Assembly: GCF_905475345.1 (NCBI RefSeq)
Contig: NC_066587.1
Span: forward strand, 10,273,558-10,337,557
Direction: 5' to 3'
Length of the DNA stretch: 64,000 nucleotides
Source of the DNA: Vespula vulgaris
Lineage: Eukaryota; Arthropoda; Insecta; Hymenoptera; Vespidae
Shown: piece after piece, positions 12,769 to 26,649 of the stretch
Layout: every line of letters starts with the position of its first letter
How positions within the stretch are numbered: position 1 is the first letter of the stretch
Made by a program: the position numbers and the translations under genes
The notes under the pieces: model-generated
The model's database searches: none
Told to the model about the DNA's origin: nothing
Seen by the model: only the letters and a program-made list of their open reading frames with translations

Positions 12769-14639
12769 TAATTTTTTATATTCTCTTATATTTATATATA
12801 TACTCTTTTGGCAAATCAGGTATATACAAATATTTACAATTATTATTTATTCTTCAATATACTTATAGTTTTAATATATGTCATTTTTTCATTGTACATT
12901 AGAGCTGACAAAGAGATTAGTGCAATAGAACAATAGTATAGTATGGACATTAGTACGGCATTCATTTAGTACGACAACATATTCTGTGTTCTGTTAATAA
13001 TGATCATACTTCTAAATTTTAGACGTGCAATCAATCTGATGATCTGATGAGAGACAAATATAATTTCAATACATTACCTGCACAAACAGTTGAAGATCAC
13101 GAAAGAGGCAAGTTCATAATCAACATGACAGATGTATTGATTAGCGGCCATTGATCTTATAGCTTCAGGCTATAATAACACAAAGGAAATAATAAATGTA
13201 AATTGTTTCATAAGTTAATTCTTTCATAATTTTTCTATTATTTTCTATAGCTGATAAAATAGCAATAATACTTGCTATGGGATCAGAAGATAGAATTGAT
13301 GCTAATAGCGAGATAAAAAATAAAAGTGGAGAAATACCTACGGATTTGCAGTTGATGAAGGAAAAAAATTAACTAATAAAAAAGTTTCATATAATAAGCC
13401 AACACTTAGAAATTTGTAGCTATGGAATAAATTGGAAGCAAAAGATATAGAACAAGTAGAAGCATTAAATGCTTTTCTAAATCAACACAAAGAATTGTAC
13501 CATTGACCGAACTTACTGCAACTGCTATAATATTATATGGAAAAATTATACCTGTTGGACATAAAAATATTATTTCATATGAATTTAATTTAATTTAATT
13601 TAAAATTTAATTTACATTATCTTAAATATATGTCTAAAATATTAATATTCAAATATAATTTACAGCTAGTTCAAAATTAACAGAAGCAATTGGTAAAAAA
13701 AATAATGCCATAAAAAACCTATTTTCTGGGAAAATAGAAGAATTAAGAAAACTTAAAGGGTCTATTAAATAGCGTTGATGAGACGAAAGATTATTTACAG
13801 AATGAAGGAGAAATAGATTATTCTAAAGTTCCCAATATTGATCTTTCTCTACCCTTACCTAATTCTAAATCCGCACGAAATCCAGAATTACTCAAAACTT
13901 TAAATCGTGGTTGAAAGAGAAAGTTCAACCAATTAATTGGTTGGAATGATGGAGGAACTAATGATTGAATCAGTATTTAGTGATATTATTACGGAAGATA
14001 TACAATGGGGATACCAGGTATAGCACCAACAAATCCAATGATTATAATTCCTTCCAAGGTCAAGATGAAAATTTAAGAAGGCTTGCACAGAGAAATTCGA
14101 GAAGTATGCAACGAGTTAACAAAGACTTAAGATATAACATATCTAATAGACTTGATAAACCAGGAAGTCGATCAAAATACGATTTAAGATAATTATGGAA
14201 GCAAATCCTGCTTTTGGTCAGAATGGATTACCTCTACCAAGATGTTTTAATCCCAATTTTAGAACCCGTAATGGCAATTTCAATCCAAATTGACATTTTA
14301 GGCCAAATCCTATGCCACTATTTGGACCAAGTCAAGGTTCACCTTTCAACAATAATTTTCAAAAAATACCTAATTTTGAAGTATCCAATACTGGACCAGT
14401 TAATTTCGATCGTCCTGTTCTGTTCAAATGTTCAAGATCAAAATGTCGACAAGCACAATGCACAAAATCATTTCAATTCCAATTTTGTAAACTTTGGTTG
14501 TAACTAATCATGGAATAAATCGTGGACCTAATGAGAATAATATGGGAAGAAACGGATATAACAATTGTGGTAGGATACGTGATAATGATCAGTCAAGAAA
14601 TACAAAAGGAACAAACAATTATTCTATATTGAAACAATT

Positions 14640-16110
14640 TCTAATATAAACAAGTTGTTTACACTACTTAATTATATCAATGAATTACATTTTGCTTATG
14701 CAAACTGATGTAACTCTACTGATTGCATCGGTATTATTCAACATTATAATTTTGCCTAAATGATGATGCATCATAAGCAATAACATGTTATATACTAATT
14801 CATGTTAGTTGCATTGTGATGTCTTACAGAAATAATTGACATATTCATTGTTCATTTAGGATTATGACTTGCATCAGTGAGGAGTACATTCGTTGTTATA
14901 AATAAACTTTTCTTCCCATAATTCATGAATTTCATTAATTGCAGAATTAAAATTGTTGATTCAGTGATTTATGGAAAATTGAAAATTATCTTAAGCGTGG
15001 ATAAACTTATGTACAGGATATCTGCATTAACAGCATAATATATGTTTACCTGATTTAAATATTCACTGATGTATGAAGAATACAAATTTATATATATATA
15101 TATATATGTAAATATATATTTACATATATATATATATATAATATTACGTAATTGATATCAACAATAATATTACGATAAAATAACATTTATAACATTGGTA
15201 TAAAAAAATTTTGATTCTATATGAATAATTACCGAAATCATGAAAATAACTGATATATTGTCTGTAAATGATTTATAATCAGCAAATGTGTGAGATAAAA
15301 CTATTTACTTATTCATTATTAATAAAATGGAGTAAAGCATAACAACTTTTCTTTGAAATATTGTTTCTTTACTCATTTGTGCAAGTAATGAAATGAGGAA
15401 ATCTCAAATTTAATAAAAAAGAGTTTAGTAATGGATATTTAGCAAAAATTATATAATAATATGCATTTATTTTGTTAAATCTCGTAAAAGCACTGCTGGT
15501 AATCTGGTAAAAGTAATAAATAATAACCAGACAAATTGAAAAAATAGCAACTCTTTTGTATACTTCATTATAGAAAAAAAAATATGAGCTGAAAATTCGT
15601 AATTAAATTATTTGCATATTTCACAAATAAATGATGCATTAAAAACTATCAAAGCTACAAACTTCTAATAAAAATCTGAAATGCAATTTTTTAAAAATAA
15701 TTGAAATTTTATACGGTAATTCTTATATATTCAAAAATATCTTTTTACAGTATTTTAAATATTATTCTATAAAATTCTTGTATTTTATCATAAAATTCTT
15801 GTATTAAACTCTTGTATTCTTTATTATTATTAGAATTAGTTTAATTGTAATATATAGTCTACAATTATATAAATCATAACATTTATAATTTTAACCAGAA
15901 AAAAGTTTCTTAACAAGTTTTCAGTTTATATTTCTAATTTAATCTATTTCTCAATTTATTTCTTACTTTTTGCTCGAAGTTTGTGTCTCCTCAACGACAG
16001 ATATGGACATAATTCTATTATGCTACACCCCTAATTGCGCTAAAACTTACTATACTACTGCATCGGTATATAAGATTGTGTAGATTAATCTCTCTCACAT
16101 GTAACTTAAC
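14640..16110. other. AT-rich stretch without recognised gene
   Basis: AT-rich DNA with a short TA tract at 15,090-15,143. I see no coding signal and no clear element ends. Confidence 0.6.
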
Positions 16111-16244
16111 AATTGAGTTGGTGTGCGACAGGAAATTTTCTATTTAATAGTGCATATAACAAAAGCAAGAAAAAACCATATGCTAGATTATACTTCTTAG
16201 CGATCTACCTTGGAAAAAAAAGAAGAAAAAGAGAAAGAAAGTTA

Positions 16245-16345
16245 AAGAGAAAGAAAAAGAAAATTGGAAGCTGTGATAGAAAGCGTACGAGCATGAAAAC
16301 GATGGAACTCGGAACGATGGGTGAACATGTAGATATGATGACGAG
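16245..16345 (+). other. Possible first coding exon, unidentified
   Basis: An in-frame stretch ends with MKTMELGTMGEHVDMMTS directly before GTAAGTGAG, a strong splice-donor consensus. The preceding 60 codons are Lys/Arg-rich from a purine-rich tract and may be untranslated. No downstream exon was found, and I do not recognise the protein. It could be a chance donor. Confidence 0.2.
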
Positions 16346-16389
16346 CGTAAGTGAGATAAAAAAGATTTTTGTGTTTCTTTAAAAAATTA

Positions 16390-17790
16390 TTTTAGAATTC
16401 TACTACATTTAATCTATTTATCTGTTGAAATATGATTATCAATTAAAAGTGAAAGTACATCAATGTTTAGTTGCAATTAGAATGAAGATTTTTTAAAAAT
16501 TCAGAAATATGTAGCCATTCGTATCCCATAAGATTTCGATATATCGCAAGTACTTCCAACCCACGTGGAAGTTGCTGCATCCGAAGACCCACATGTCGTC
16601 GATGACTCTATTCTAAAATTCACGTTCCGAGATGTTTTTCCGCTTCTGGAGTTTCAGGTTTCTTAACTAACAGAAGGTGAGTGAAACCTCGCTTACGGAA
16701 AGCTCCACCATCCGACACCGTCAGCTTCACACATCACGGGACACAATCGGTCGTGTTCTGGATATTTCAACATTAAAACGCAGTCTTAGATAGAACTTAA
16801 TTTCGCGCCCATGAACACCACGCCTGTGCCCGCTGACATATGTGTGGGTATCTATCTGTATTTTATTATGTACAGTTCGGTGATCCCTATATTGCTATAT
16901 CTTATGTTCCGTAGCTATGACTTTAATATAGAATTTGATTTTATAAAAACAAAATTATGAATTTAATTAAGCTTTAGAAAAGAAAAAAAGAAAAAATTTG
17001 TGATTTGATTTTGTGTAAATCTTGATTTTATTAAAATAAAATTATGATTTTAATTGAACTTTGGAAAAAAATATTCACATATGAATGGCAATGTGAAACC
17101 TGGAATGTTATGTCGTCTTAATTTCTTAAATCTACTACGCCCATCATCACAAGAGCATTTTGAGTAACAACATAGTACAATTAAAATATGGCTAAGAGTC
17201 ATTCTTAAAATATTATGAAGAATTGTTGAAAATAACTCTATAACCTAATAATTGCTTTCTTGAACTACAATCTGTTGGGGTCTCTTTGGCATATAGTCTC
17301 TTCTTTGTTCATGCCCCAATTACATTTCATTAATACCAAAGAACTAAAACCGTTCCTTATTTTAAAACATAAAAGAAAATTAATACATATAATGTGCAAC
17401 TCTAATGCGACCTTGAAAAGAAAAATCAAGAAAATATAAAGATAGAAACGAGAATCAGTATATTAATTGCTGAAAATCTTGTGCTAAAAATTAATTAATT
17501 TATTCTGTGGCCCATGAACTATAATTCTACAAGTGTGTTTACCTTTTGTCAATGACTCCACTTTCAAAAACAATGACTCTACTCGACTTTTTTCAATCAA
17601 TAGCAAGGTCTCTGTTCAAGATTTTTTTTTACCAACAAAATTAAAATCACATATAATTAAATTATTAAAATCACATTAATCTCTCATATAATTTAAATAC
17701 TTCATTAATTTTTATTTAAAAATGTAATAAAAAATGCTTGGATGCTCCTTCCTACAAACGATTATTCTAATTATTAGCAAAAATATCATA
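16390..17790. other. No gene recognised; contains a GC-richer block
   Basis: AT-rich, except for 16,500-16,850, a clearly GC-richer unique-looking block with no long open frame. The block may be part of an LTR, a noncoding RNA or a regulatory region; nothing in the sequence decides this. Confidence 0.5.
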
Positions 17791-17849
17791 TAATTTCATT
17801 TGTAATCCAGAGACTATCCAATGTCTTGTTGCTCATTCCTTATTAAAAC

Positions 17850-19950
17850 TCATGAATATTAATTTTATACTATTTTTGTTGTTATGACATTGTCTCTACT
17901 CTTAATCATATACAACTAAGTAAATTTTGTGAATGCGTTAATCACTGTGAAGATATGTTTATAATTTTCCTCTATGTTAAAAATGGGCCAAGAAATGTAT
18001 TTAGTGGTAATTTTCTCTTTTCTATACAAATCCTTCTTGGTTTCCTTGTTTATGTTCAATTAATATACAATTGATACAATTTCATATAAACTTTTGTATT
18101 TTAGACTACATTCTCTCGAACTAGTATTTCCTCCTAACCGGTTCTTCAGCTTTATTTATTGCAAAGTGACTGCTTTCTTATGCTTATTTAATCACTTTGA
18201 GCTACAACATTTTGGGAAGTACAAACACGTTATTATCGACCCATCTGTATAATAAACTGTTCTTAAAAATAGTTTTCCACACCCTTTTGAATCGATCCTA
18301 TATGAAAATTATTTCTTTTTGTTAAGGGTCATTGTGAATGCTTTACAGTCAATAATAATTTTGAGAAAAATACCATGTAAATAAACCCTCAATTTATATA
18401 ATTCCTTGATGATAGCTAATACTTTTAATCATAATACTCATAACTATGATATTTCAGTTTAGCTTGTGACATCTTACCATTTACATAACATATAAGATGC
18501 CATTACATTATTTCCGTCTACACTATTGTGCTGTATTAATATTGCACCATATTCAAAATTAGATGCGTCTGTATTTAATCTATCAGACCAAGAATATTTC
18601 ACACAGGTTGAGAATTCATAAGCTTTGAAAGTTTAGTTATAGCTGCAATCTTATTCTCTGATGATCGCATCTTTCCTTCTTTAATAATATATCCAAGATA
18701 TTTTATTGTCGCTTTTAAAAATCTATCCTTCCTTTTTACTAATACTATCAGAGTAATAAAATCTAAGTATGATTCTATTATGTCCTTATCAAGTCATTCC
18801 TTAATTTGTTTATTTATTTCAACTTTATTGTATAATAACAGTCGTGGTGAGTGTCATGAGCTGGCCTGGAGGAATCTGTTCTAGAAGGCTGTATCTAAAT
18901 AGCAAAACGATTGACAGGAAAACAGCAAGATGCGTCCGTTTTCTAAAAAAGCAATGTAAGAAGATGTATTGTTCATTTGTTACGGATTATACTGAAATCT
19001 TTTAAAAAAGTCCAATATTGTAAATAGTTGTTCTTGTTGAGTTAATACAATTTTGTTCATTGAACAAGTGGTTGCACGCATAACAATATATCAGCTGTTC
19101 GGCCATTAAAATTAAATTGATTTATATCATGCTGTACTTTAGATGGATTATAACTGTCCATAGTATCTTTAATAAATTGTTCATGTTCTAAATCCTTAAT
19201 ATAATCCTTAATATGATTAGTCTCATCAGTCTCTTCAACGATATCTATCAAAAAAACTTCAGGCAAATTTTGTTTATATTAATTTTTGATATTAAAATAT
19301 TTCTATCTTTAAAATATATTTCTTTGTCGTTCAAGAAATCAATATCAATAAGAAAATTATATCTCATAACGATATCTGAAACTATGTGGAGTATAATTAG
19401 GTATGTATATCCATTTACGAGTTTAAGCAATTGTTGTCCTAAACTCACGTAACATACAATTTTATTCCGAGCCTACATTATAAGAACGAATAACCTTACT
19501 TTACTGATTCTCTTAATAGTCTTTTACAATAAATTACCTTCTGAAAATCTGTCCAATTACAGAAAGTCGTCATTTCTTCGTATTCATCTAGTCGATCATG
19601 AACGTTTACATTGACTCTTCTACATCTCTGATAATGAAAACTTCTATCGACTTACGTCTTCAGTCTTATGTTTTCCTTTGCGTCGTCATTGGTGTGTGCA
19701 CCATCGTCGTCACTTTCGTTTTATTTAGCTGTTTTCAGCAGTAAAGCAGCTATTAGTTCCACTAACTCGTCTTTCTTCCTTTATATCTTCAATTTTCGTC
19801 ATTTAAGTTCATCTTTAAATTCCAGAATTTTTATCTTCTATTGTTTTTCCGTCTAATTATTTTCGATAATAGTGCAAGAAAGCTTTTGCTGACAACTTGT
19901 GGTACTCATAATAGTCTTTATCGTTCACTTTTACACTTTATTCGTAAGTA
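17850..19950 (-). mobile_element. Ty3/Gypsy retrotransposon remnant (minus)
   Basis: Minus-strand pol domains in the usual order, running to lower coordinates. The tail of an aspartic protease lies at 19,266-19,448 (VSDIVMRYNFLIDIDFL, matching the family's hydrophobic segment before the RT linker). The start and end of RT lie at 18,640-18,830 (EINKQIKE, then YLGYIIKEGKMRSSENK) with most of RT deleted between them. RNase H is at about 18,340-18,580 (IQTDASNFEYGAILIQHNS). Integrase core is at 17,905-17,990 (YKHIFTVINAFTKFT). 19,470-19,900 may hold gag (VNVHDRLDEYEE). Stops and frameshifts occur throughout, so it is dead. LTRs were not delimited. Confidence 0.78.
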
Positions 19951-19959
19951 AGAACACGA

Positions 19960-21380
19960 CCACAATCATAATCTTGATTTCAATCTCAATCCCGGACAAA
20001 TCCCCCAAAATTTCTTTGGTATCAATGATTTTAATAAAATAAAAAATTTATCGAAAAAAATTAACAAAAATACAAAAAAATGAAGAGCGTCTTAAATCAC
20101 ATCTTAATTGCTTCGTGTCATTTTTGGAACATCCATCTTTCTTCCTATCCTTTTCTTCAAGAACCCAAACCTCACTCTCTCATTTGCATACGAAAATAAA
20201 GATTCATTTACACTGAAATAATGCCTCGGAAAATTCTTAAGTGGATCGATATAAGGATCGACACACTTATGCTTATATTCTCGCTCATATTCACGCACAA
20301 AGCATCGGCTAAAATCCTCAATACCACACAAACATAACTAATTCTAGAAATAATGATATTCAGAAATTGTTACAATAACTTTCCTTCTCCCTACCACATT
20401 CCATTCCCTATGAATGGGCATTATGCTCTCCTTGATAAAGGCAAACTGCGAAAACTGTGACCAATCGTTGATCATGAATTTATGGAGAACTCCTGCCATC
20501 TACTACCCTCTATGTTCTTCATCCTCGTTGTCACTAACCACTTGGGAAAAGAAAAAAAGAAAAAGGAAAGAATAAAAGAGAGAAAACAAACAAAGAATAG
20601 AACACGAAACGCCGAAAATCGGAAATGTGACACGCTCGCGACATGTCATCACACAAACGATACCCCTATCACCATCGCCGCAACCGCTTTCGATCTTATA
20701 ATACAATAAACGCTCCGATACAAGCCATGAATATGAATCCCCAACAAGACACCGAATGCGACATACAAATCGCTAAACAGAGGCTGATCATCACCTCTTT
20801 TTACTCTACCAATGACTTCTACCTCTATAACAACTTGTATAGTCTACATTCACCTTATTATCCTCTTTTTGTCATCACCAGATATAATGATGCCTGGTGG
20901 AATTTTTCGGAATATCTGATTTAGTATGAATTTTTCTTTAGAGCTGTGTCTACCGAACTTTTTCTGAATACTTGAACCTAGTAACAATTTTTCTATAGTG
21001 TTGCTGTCTATCGAACTTATTCTAAAAATCTTATCTAAGACGAGCACGGCCCCTACTACTCCATCCACCTTTACATATTCCCCATCTTCTTCTTTAGCAT
21101 TGACCCTCGCGTTCCCTCGCCAATACTAAACAGAAACATTGATTCAAAAATAGCATTTATTTTTCTTTAAACAACAGAAGAAATTTCAGAACATCTGATC
21201 CAAAATTGGTACAGCCCTTTCTATTTATCAACCATATCTAAAATCTTTGAAAAAGTCAGATAAAGAAGATTGAAACCAAACCTATATCTGATCATCAATT
21301 TGGCTTTCACAATAAATATGCTATAACAATTGCAGATAGGTATCTATCGCCATCCATATCTATCCAAATCTATTCAATTG
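19960..21380. other. Undetermined, probably decayed retroelement DNA
   Basis: Between two Gypsy remnants. 20,643-20,924 is open on the plus strand (Arg/Asn-rich) and 20,850-21,068 on the minus strand (EYVKVDGVVGAVLVLDKI type text), but I recognise neither. Near 19,990-20,030 the minus strand has TTTGGGGGATTTGTCCGGGA, which could be a leader just after an LTR. Confidence 0.4.
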
Positions 21381-21389
21381 GTTCTAGGA

Positions 21390-22985
21390 GGAAAATATCT
21401 TCTTCGACCTACAAAAATCTACCACTAAATTTCAAAGGTTCCAATGAATATTTCCAAAACAACAATCACGATACCATTTGGCTTATTTGAATATGTCATA
21501 ATACCATTCAGCCAAACACATGCGAAACAAATTAATTAAAGATATACTGTTTCTGTTTTCACAAGGTTTAACTTCCTATTTTGCCATAAAAATGAGATCT
21601 TCATTACTTCAAGTAACCTCAATGAACATTAATAATACAAGATATTCTTTCAAAAACTTTAAAACAATAGGTTGAAAATCAATTTTAAAAAATTTCAGTT
21701 CAGACAAAGTAAAATGGAATTCTTCGAATACTACATCACCAAACGTTACAAACCATCAGAAAATCGAATTAAAGCTATCAATGCTTACACTATCAAGGAT
21801 CTACACTGTTTTCTCGAAATAGTAATCTACATATTATCGAGCATATATTCTAACACCAAATCTGAGCTTCATATAATGAACAACTAAAATACGACAAAAC
21901 ACCAATTGAGTGGACCCAAGTATCAATCGAATCTTTTTAAAACTTAAGAAGATCAGCGTCTTCAATGCAATAATAATACCATGCATCTTGCTAATTACCA
22001 CATTTCTATTCTTAATCGATATTTCAGATCGGAGATACTGTGGATCAGAAAAGAAATAAAGAATGGAAATCGCTAGCTTTTTTCATGTAAATGAAGCAAA
22101 ACAAAAAATAACTATAGCACATATATCATGAACTGCTTATCATCTTTGTAAGTATCACCTGCTAGAAAACTGAAATTTCATCAATCTGAAACTTTTATAT
22201 TGACCATAAACCACTAATTTACATACTTAACCAACGAACTAACAAGATATAACCCAGACAACTGCAACAACTCGACTACATTTTCTAATTTTTTATAGAA
22301 ATATTCATATGAAAGAAGAAAAAAATTTAATCGCAGACATTCTTTTACACATAAACATAATAAATATGTCGATGATCTTCAATCATGAAGAAATTCAGTA
22401 TCAACGAGATGATAAATTTAATTGGATCTTTCATGAAAATCATTTTTTCGACTTCAAAAAACAAAAAATCAAAAACAATATTAAAATCTATCGTAATATT
22501 CCGAAAATAGTGAAACGTTTTCAATGTCCTTTACGGGCTAAAATATCCAAGTAGCTACATCACAAGCTTCCTAACTACAAGAACGATATATCTGGTCCAA
22601 AATAAAAAAAAAGGATAAAATAAAATCGTGAATAAATAGTATGTAAATGAGCTGAAATTCATCGTCACAACCAACTTCTACCATACAAAATTAAAGTTCC
22701 AGATAGAGAATTCAATCAAATTTATCTCAACCTTATGCAATTCCCAAAGATAAATAATTTCAATATACTGTCAAATACTATTTAACAATGATTGATCAAT
22801 TTTCCTGATTCCCAATGGCACTTATGAAACATAACTGCAGAAACCACTTTAATTAGTACTTTTCAAGAACTGTAATCTGTTTATTGTGCACGTTGTTATT
22901 AATTACCACCGACCAAGGATCACAATTCGAGAACACACTGTTTAATACCCTCACAAACACGATCAGTGCAAAAAGAATCCATACA
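21390..22985 (+). mobile_element. Ty3/Gypsy pol remnant (plus)
   Basis: RT palm text IPKTTITIPFGLFEYV at about 21,450-21,500 is followed by the YIDD region, changed to FCHKNEIFITSSN. The RT end, INFKKFQFRQSKMEFFEYYI, lies at 21,675-21,735 and continues into the family's KPSENRIKAIN motif. RNase H is at 22,020-22,260 (a decayed TDHKPLTY reads ILTINH). The integrase core is at about 22,690-22,985, with text matching DRFTRWPEA and TTDQGSQFE in shifting frames. Many frameshifts; not functional. Its RT type differs from the minus-strand Gypsy copy at 17.9-19.9 kb. Confidence 0.82.
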
Positions 22986-23089
22986 TAAGTTGAAAAATTA
23001 TTTTGAATTATTTTATTTGAATTTGTCTTTGGCTTTCCATTCAGATTTCATTCTTACTGTGTTCAGATTTCTTGCAATATTATTTATCC

Positions 23090-23460
23090 TGTTAATTCGA
23101 GACAATCTTTCCGATTTAAGAAGTGAACTGCTTTTGCATTTGTTTTGTAATACCCGTTTTTTCCACATTTGTAACATTGCGAGGTTATATTCCGTGTTTG
23201 TCGAATATGATTAACATTATTTTTATATTTATTAGAAAAATCACCCTTTTGTGTTGCAGTTGTTCTAATAAGTTTCTCTTTTTCGTTTACGTTGCTTATT
23301 GTCATGTATCTTTATACGAGTATCTTCAGTTCGTTGCTTGATCCAATTTCAAAATTTATTTCTTTAGACTTCTCTCTCTGAGGCTTGTTTTTTAATTGTT
23401 GAATTATACACTTAGTAAAGGAAAAATGATCTTCCATCTTGAGAACGTATAGTTTTTAAT
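23090..23460 (-). mobile_element. Copia-type gag fragment with zinc knuckle
   Basis: The minus strand reads QCYKCGKNGYYKTNAK, a CCHC knuckle whose last cysteine is changed, after a basic Asn-rich stretch. Upstream text includes INFEIGSSNELKIL, plausible gag C-terminal half. The frame is open for 73 codons (23,084-23,305). No protease or integrase follows on this strand. Confidence 0.55.
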
Positions 23461-24479
23461 AAATCAAAACGTTGTACGACAGTACGGCAGTTTCGTTTTA
23501 TTTTTTACTTTAACGAATTAAATTCCATTTATGAATTTGATAGTTTGAGTTATTTCGTTTATAAACATGTTTCCAGTTGTTTTAATTCTTCAAATGTTTG
23601 TATATCCCATATCTCAAAATCTTACATGGCTTTGCCTTTTTATTCAGGATATAAAATTATCTGTATTATTTGTCTGATTTTTCGTCCGCGGGATTAATGT
23701 TTAGAATGGCGTATGTACATATATTTAAGAACTCTTGAAATTTATGTAGGTGGGTTTAGGTCAAAGTATTTGAAAAACAACAAATTCTTTTACTAAAATA
23801 AAAATATACATAGGTTTTCTACTGTCTTCCGAGATATACAAACTTTCTCTCGTCTTCATGTCGTACGTTCATTCGACACTAGATGTTCGATAAAACTCAA
23901 CTAGTCTGCTCTTGATTATCGTTTCTTTTTTTCACTCATTCATTATCTCTTTCTTTCATCTATGTATATCTTTTACAACGAGAGATCTTTTTAATTTTGT
24001 AGAACAAACAAAACCTGTTCAGTCAAAATGCATTTAGACAAAATTTATCTAGACATTGCCTAATCTCCGATATGCATAAATATTTATCTTTATCGCTCAT
24101 ATATTCTCATTTATATATCGCTTATATCGTAATATATCCTAATTCTATTTTAATGTTCCCTGGAGTATTGTTATTCTGGATTTTTGTAAAGGTAGACTGT
24201 ACGTTGTATATTGAATACGTTGTATTCGATTTCGTGGTAGGGAATATCTCCCGGAGATATATGCTCTGTTCACGCTATATTTTGTCCCATTTGTTGAGTC
24301 GTCGCAGGCGCATTATTTCGATAATCACATTCACGCATTTGGCAGAATTATTCGTTCCGAATTATTCGTTTCAAACATTTCATTTGTTAAATACTGATAA
24401 ATTTCCTCTAAAATGAATTGATAAATCTTGTTAGAGGTTGAAGAGAAGCCGCGTTGAATATTCTACTCGGAGTTCTACT

Positions 24480-25060
24480 AACAAATGATCTTATTTGTCT
24501 ATTTTCGTGTTGGATTTCATCAGTCAAATCAGTCATATTATTTAAGAATATGCTCACATTGAAACCGGTGAACGAAAATTCGTGTTTGATGTTTGCAAAT
24601 TTGTTTCGGTTAATTTTTTGTACCAAAAATTGTAAATGTGGTCGACTCCTAAACATTTTCAATTATGTGTTTTCTGTACTACTTGCGCGAATTCATGTTC
24701 TGTGATTCTATACCTCAATTATTTTTTTATGTTTTTTTATTATGTTATGTTTCTGTTTTTGATCAATATTACTTTTGTGCTGTGCCTTACTATGCTATGT
24801 TGTGTTGTACTGTACTGTGTTTGATCTAATTAAGTTTGTGTTTTGTACCTAACAAAATTGTCTAACAAATGTATAATTTGTATAATTTGTTTTTTTGTTG
24901 ATATCATTATGTCTATTTCTTGTTTTGAGTTTATTTTTTGATAGAATAATGTTTCACTGTTTTTGAATAATTTGTGATCTTCTGTCCTATTATTTAATTA
25001 GTTATATCTTTTAAACCATGTCGCATACATACCTAATTTTTCCTTCTATATATCTAGGAT
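24480..25060 (-). mobile_element. Non-LTR retrotransposon fragment
   Basis: The minus strand carries YATWFKRYN, then TEDHKLFKNSETLFYQKIN at about 24,930-25,035, then GVDHIYNFWYKKLT at 24,605-24,645. These match the region just before and at the start of the RT of a LINE clade in which GxDxIxNFWxKK marks RT entry (R4/Dong-like is my best guess). Frames shift and stops occur. The rest of RT is absent or too decayed to see. Confidence 0.55.
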
Positions 25061-26123
25061 TTGTTGCAGTATCTCTTTATTGTTATTTCTATTTATAAGG
25101 ATATTGATATATATTATTATTTTTGACTTATTTTGTTATGTAAAATCAATATGTAAAAATTTATTGTTAATATGAATGACTGTATCAATAATAATGAGTA
25201 TAGTAATGTAAATATGCAATGAACAACATCCCATTCATTAGGTAGACATGATGGAAATCTAGTATCTAGCTACAATTATTCGCTTTGACCTGTGAAAAGT
25301 TTGGACAATTGCACGACAATTACCGCACATGATAAATTCACCAAATGATCCAGGTGAGAAATTATTAATCATTATTGTATTGTCTGAATTATATTTTGAT
25401 GGATTTGTGCACCTCCAATAAAATAAAATTGTCATACAATCAGTTAAGATTGTAAATTAGCCTATGTATTTTCTCAATTTGTCTATTATTTGTTCTATGC
25501 TTATTTACTAATTTAAATTTTCTTATTTGTACATGATATTTTTATTTGATACTGCATTATTTTTATTTTATATAATATTCCTTGTTACTGCATTTAATTA
25601 TATTTTATTGTTTTGTCCGTACTGATATATCTTAATAGAATTTGTATTCTTCATTTTCGATGATGATTGTTGGCATTTGCTTATTGGCGATTGTTTTATT
25701 CTATATAGTATATATTGACAATTGCTTTTTATATAATTTTGGCTGTTATAATGTATCTCTCTATATATTCTCCTTCTATTAGTAATTTACATTCTTCTGT
25801 TATAGGTTATATTGTTTCTAGAAGTTGTTTATATCTCCTACATGCAATGTTTTGTATACGCGGGCCTATAATTATATACTTTAGATAGTTTTTAGTTACT
25901 ATTACTTTATCTTGTATTGCCATTTGCTTTTTCTGATTAAACTGTAATCTAAACATTTGATTTATATTGTTTTTGTAAGTGCTGCCTGATATTTGTAGGA
26001 TTCATTTTTGCATTTTGTTAGAATCCGAGATATTTGTATACTTTATGTTTATCCATAATGTTCATAATGTTGCCTCTAATTTTTTATCCATTGTTTTTTT
26101 TTCTATATATGTTGTTCTATGTA
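25061..26123. other. AT-rich; possibly upstream part of the non-LTR fragment
   Basis: The minus strand has broken Lys/Asn-rich text but no motif I can assign. Confidence 0.35.
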
Positions 26124-26640
26124 TGTCGCACCCTCAATAATATCCAAATTTTCTCCTAAGGGATATATCATATCTAATATATCATTATCTAGAATATGTG
26201 CCTTTGGGAACTAGTTGAATACTCGCTAAGAAAACGCATAAACAAAAAACAAATTGTCACCTTTATCCAAGCTTAGGCATTTTAGTCAAGTACGTAGTTT
26301 TCAATAATGTGTTGAGCCGGGCAATAAACAAATAAATGATAAAAACCGATTCCTAGACAAGACAAGCCAAGGGTTATTTGGTGCTTCTCCTTGAAATAAC
26401 TATTTGGTACCCGCTAATTGGCTATCATCAGAACAAAGGAGTATACATGGGATTGCTTAAACATTTCTAATGAACTATCCTGTTCTGCTCTCAACCAATA
26501 GTCATCGTTCCTTCCCTTTCTATATTCGGTTCTCATTCGAACTCCTCCCTTTCTATCTCCCTTTTCTATTTTCATTATTGAGTTTGTAGATACTTCGAGA
26601 GACACCAACAAGTCAATCAATCCATAACTTTTAGACTCAA
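26124..26640 (+). repeat. Dispersed LTR-like repeat, copy 1
   Basis: Begins TGTCGCACCCTCAATAATAT and contains TTTAGTCAAGTACGTAGTTT, CAATAATGTGTTGAGCC and TGCTTAAACATTTCTAATGA. The same landmarks recur in inverted form at 31,395-31,835 and in direct form at 41,130-41,430. The TG start and ~500-bp length suit a solo LTR. Small open frames inside it (26,414-26,620 minus) are by-products. Confidence 0.7.
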
Positions 26641-26649
26641 AACATTAAA

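Larger units (their letters stand above)
12430..14600 (+). pseudogene. WDR33-like pseudogene (mRNA 3'-end processing factor)
   Basis: Decayed copy of WDR33, the WD40 subunit of the cleavage and polyadenylation complex. 12,430-12,537 encodes SPTNNKLATCSDNDTVRIW followed by an ILRG match, the first WD repeats of the family. 13,021-13,150 encodes DDLMRDKYNFNTLPAQTV, which follows the WD domain in WDR33. 13,261-13,500 encodes MGSEDRIDAN, NKKVSYNKP and EQVEALNAFLNQHKELYH, and 13,680-14,500 carries Asn/Pro/Gly/Phe-rich text resembling the C-terminal tail. Several blocks are preceded by intron-end-like strings (TTTTAG, TTCTATAG, TTTACAG), so this is a genomic rather than a reverse-transcribed copy. 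The middle WD repeats are missing and the gap is filled by a TA microsatellite and a mariner scrap. Stops and frameshifts are frequent. Family match is from memory of the protein. Confidence 0.8.
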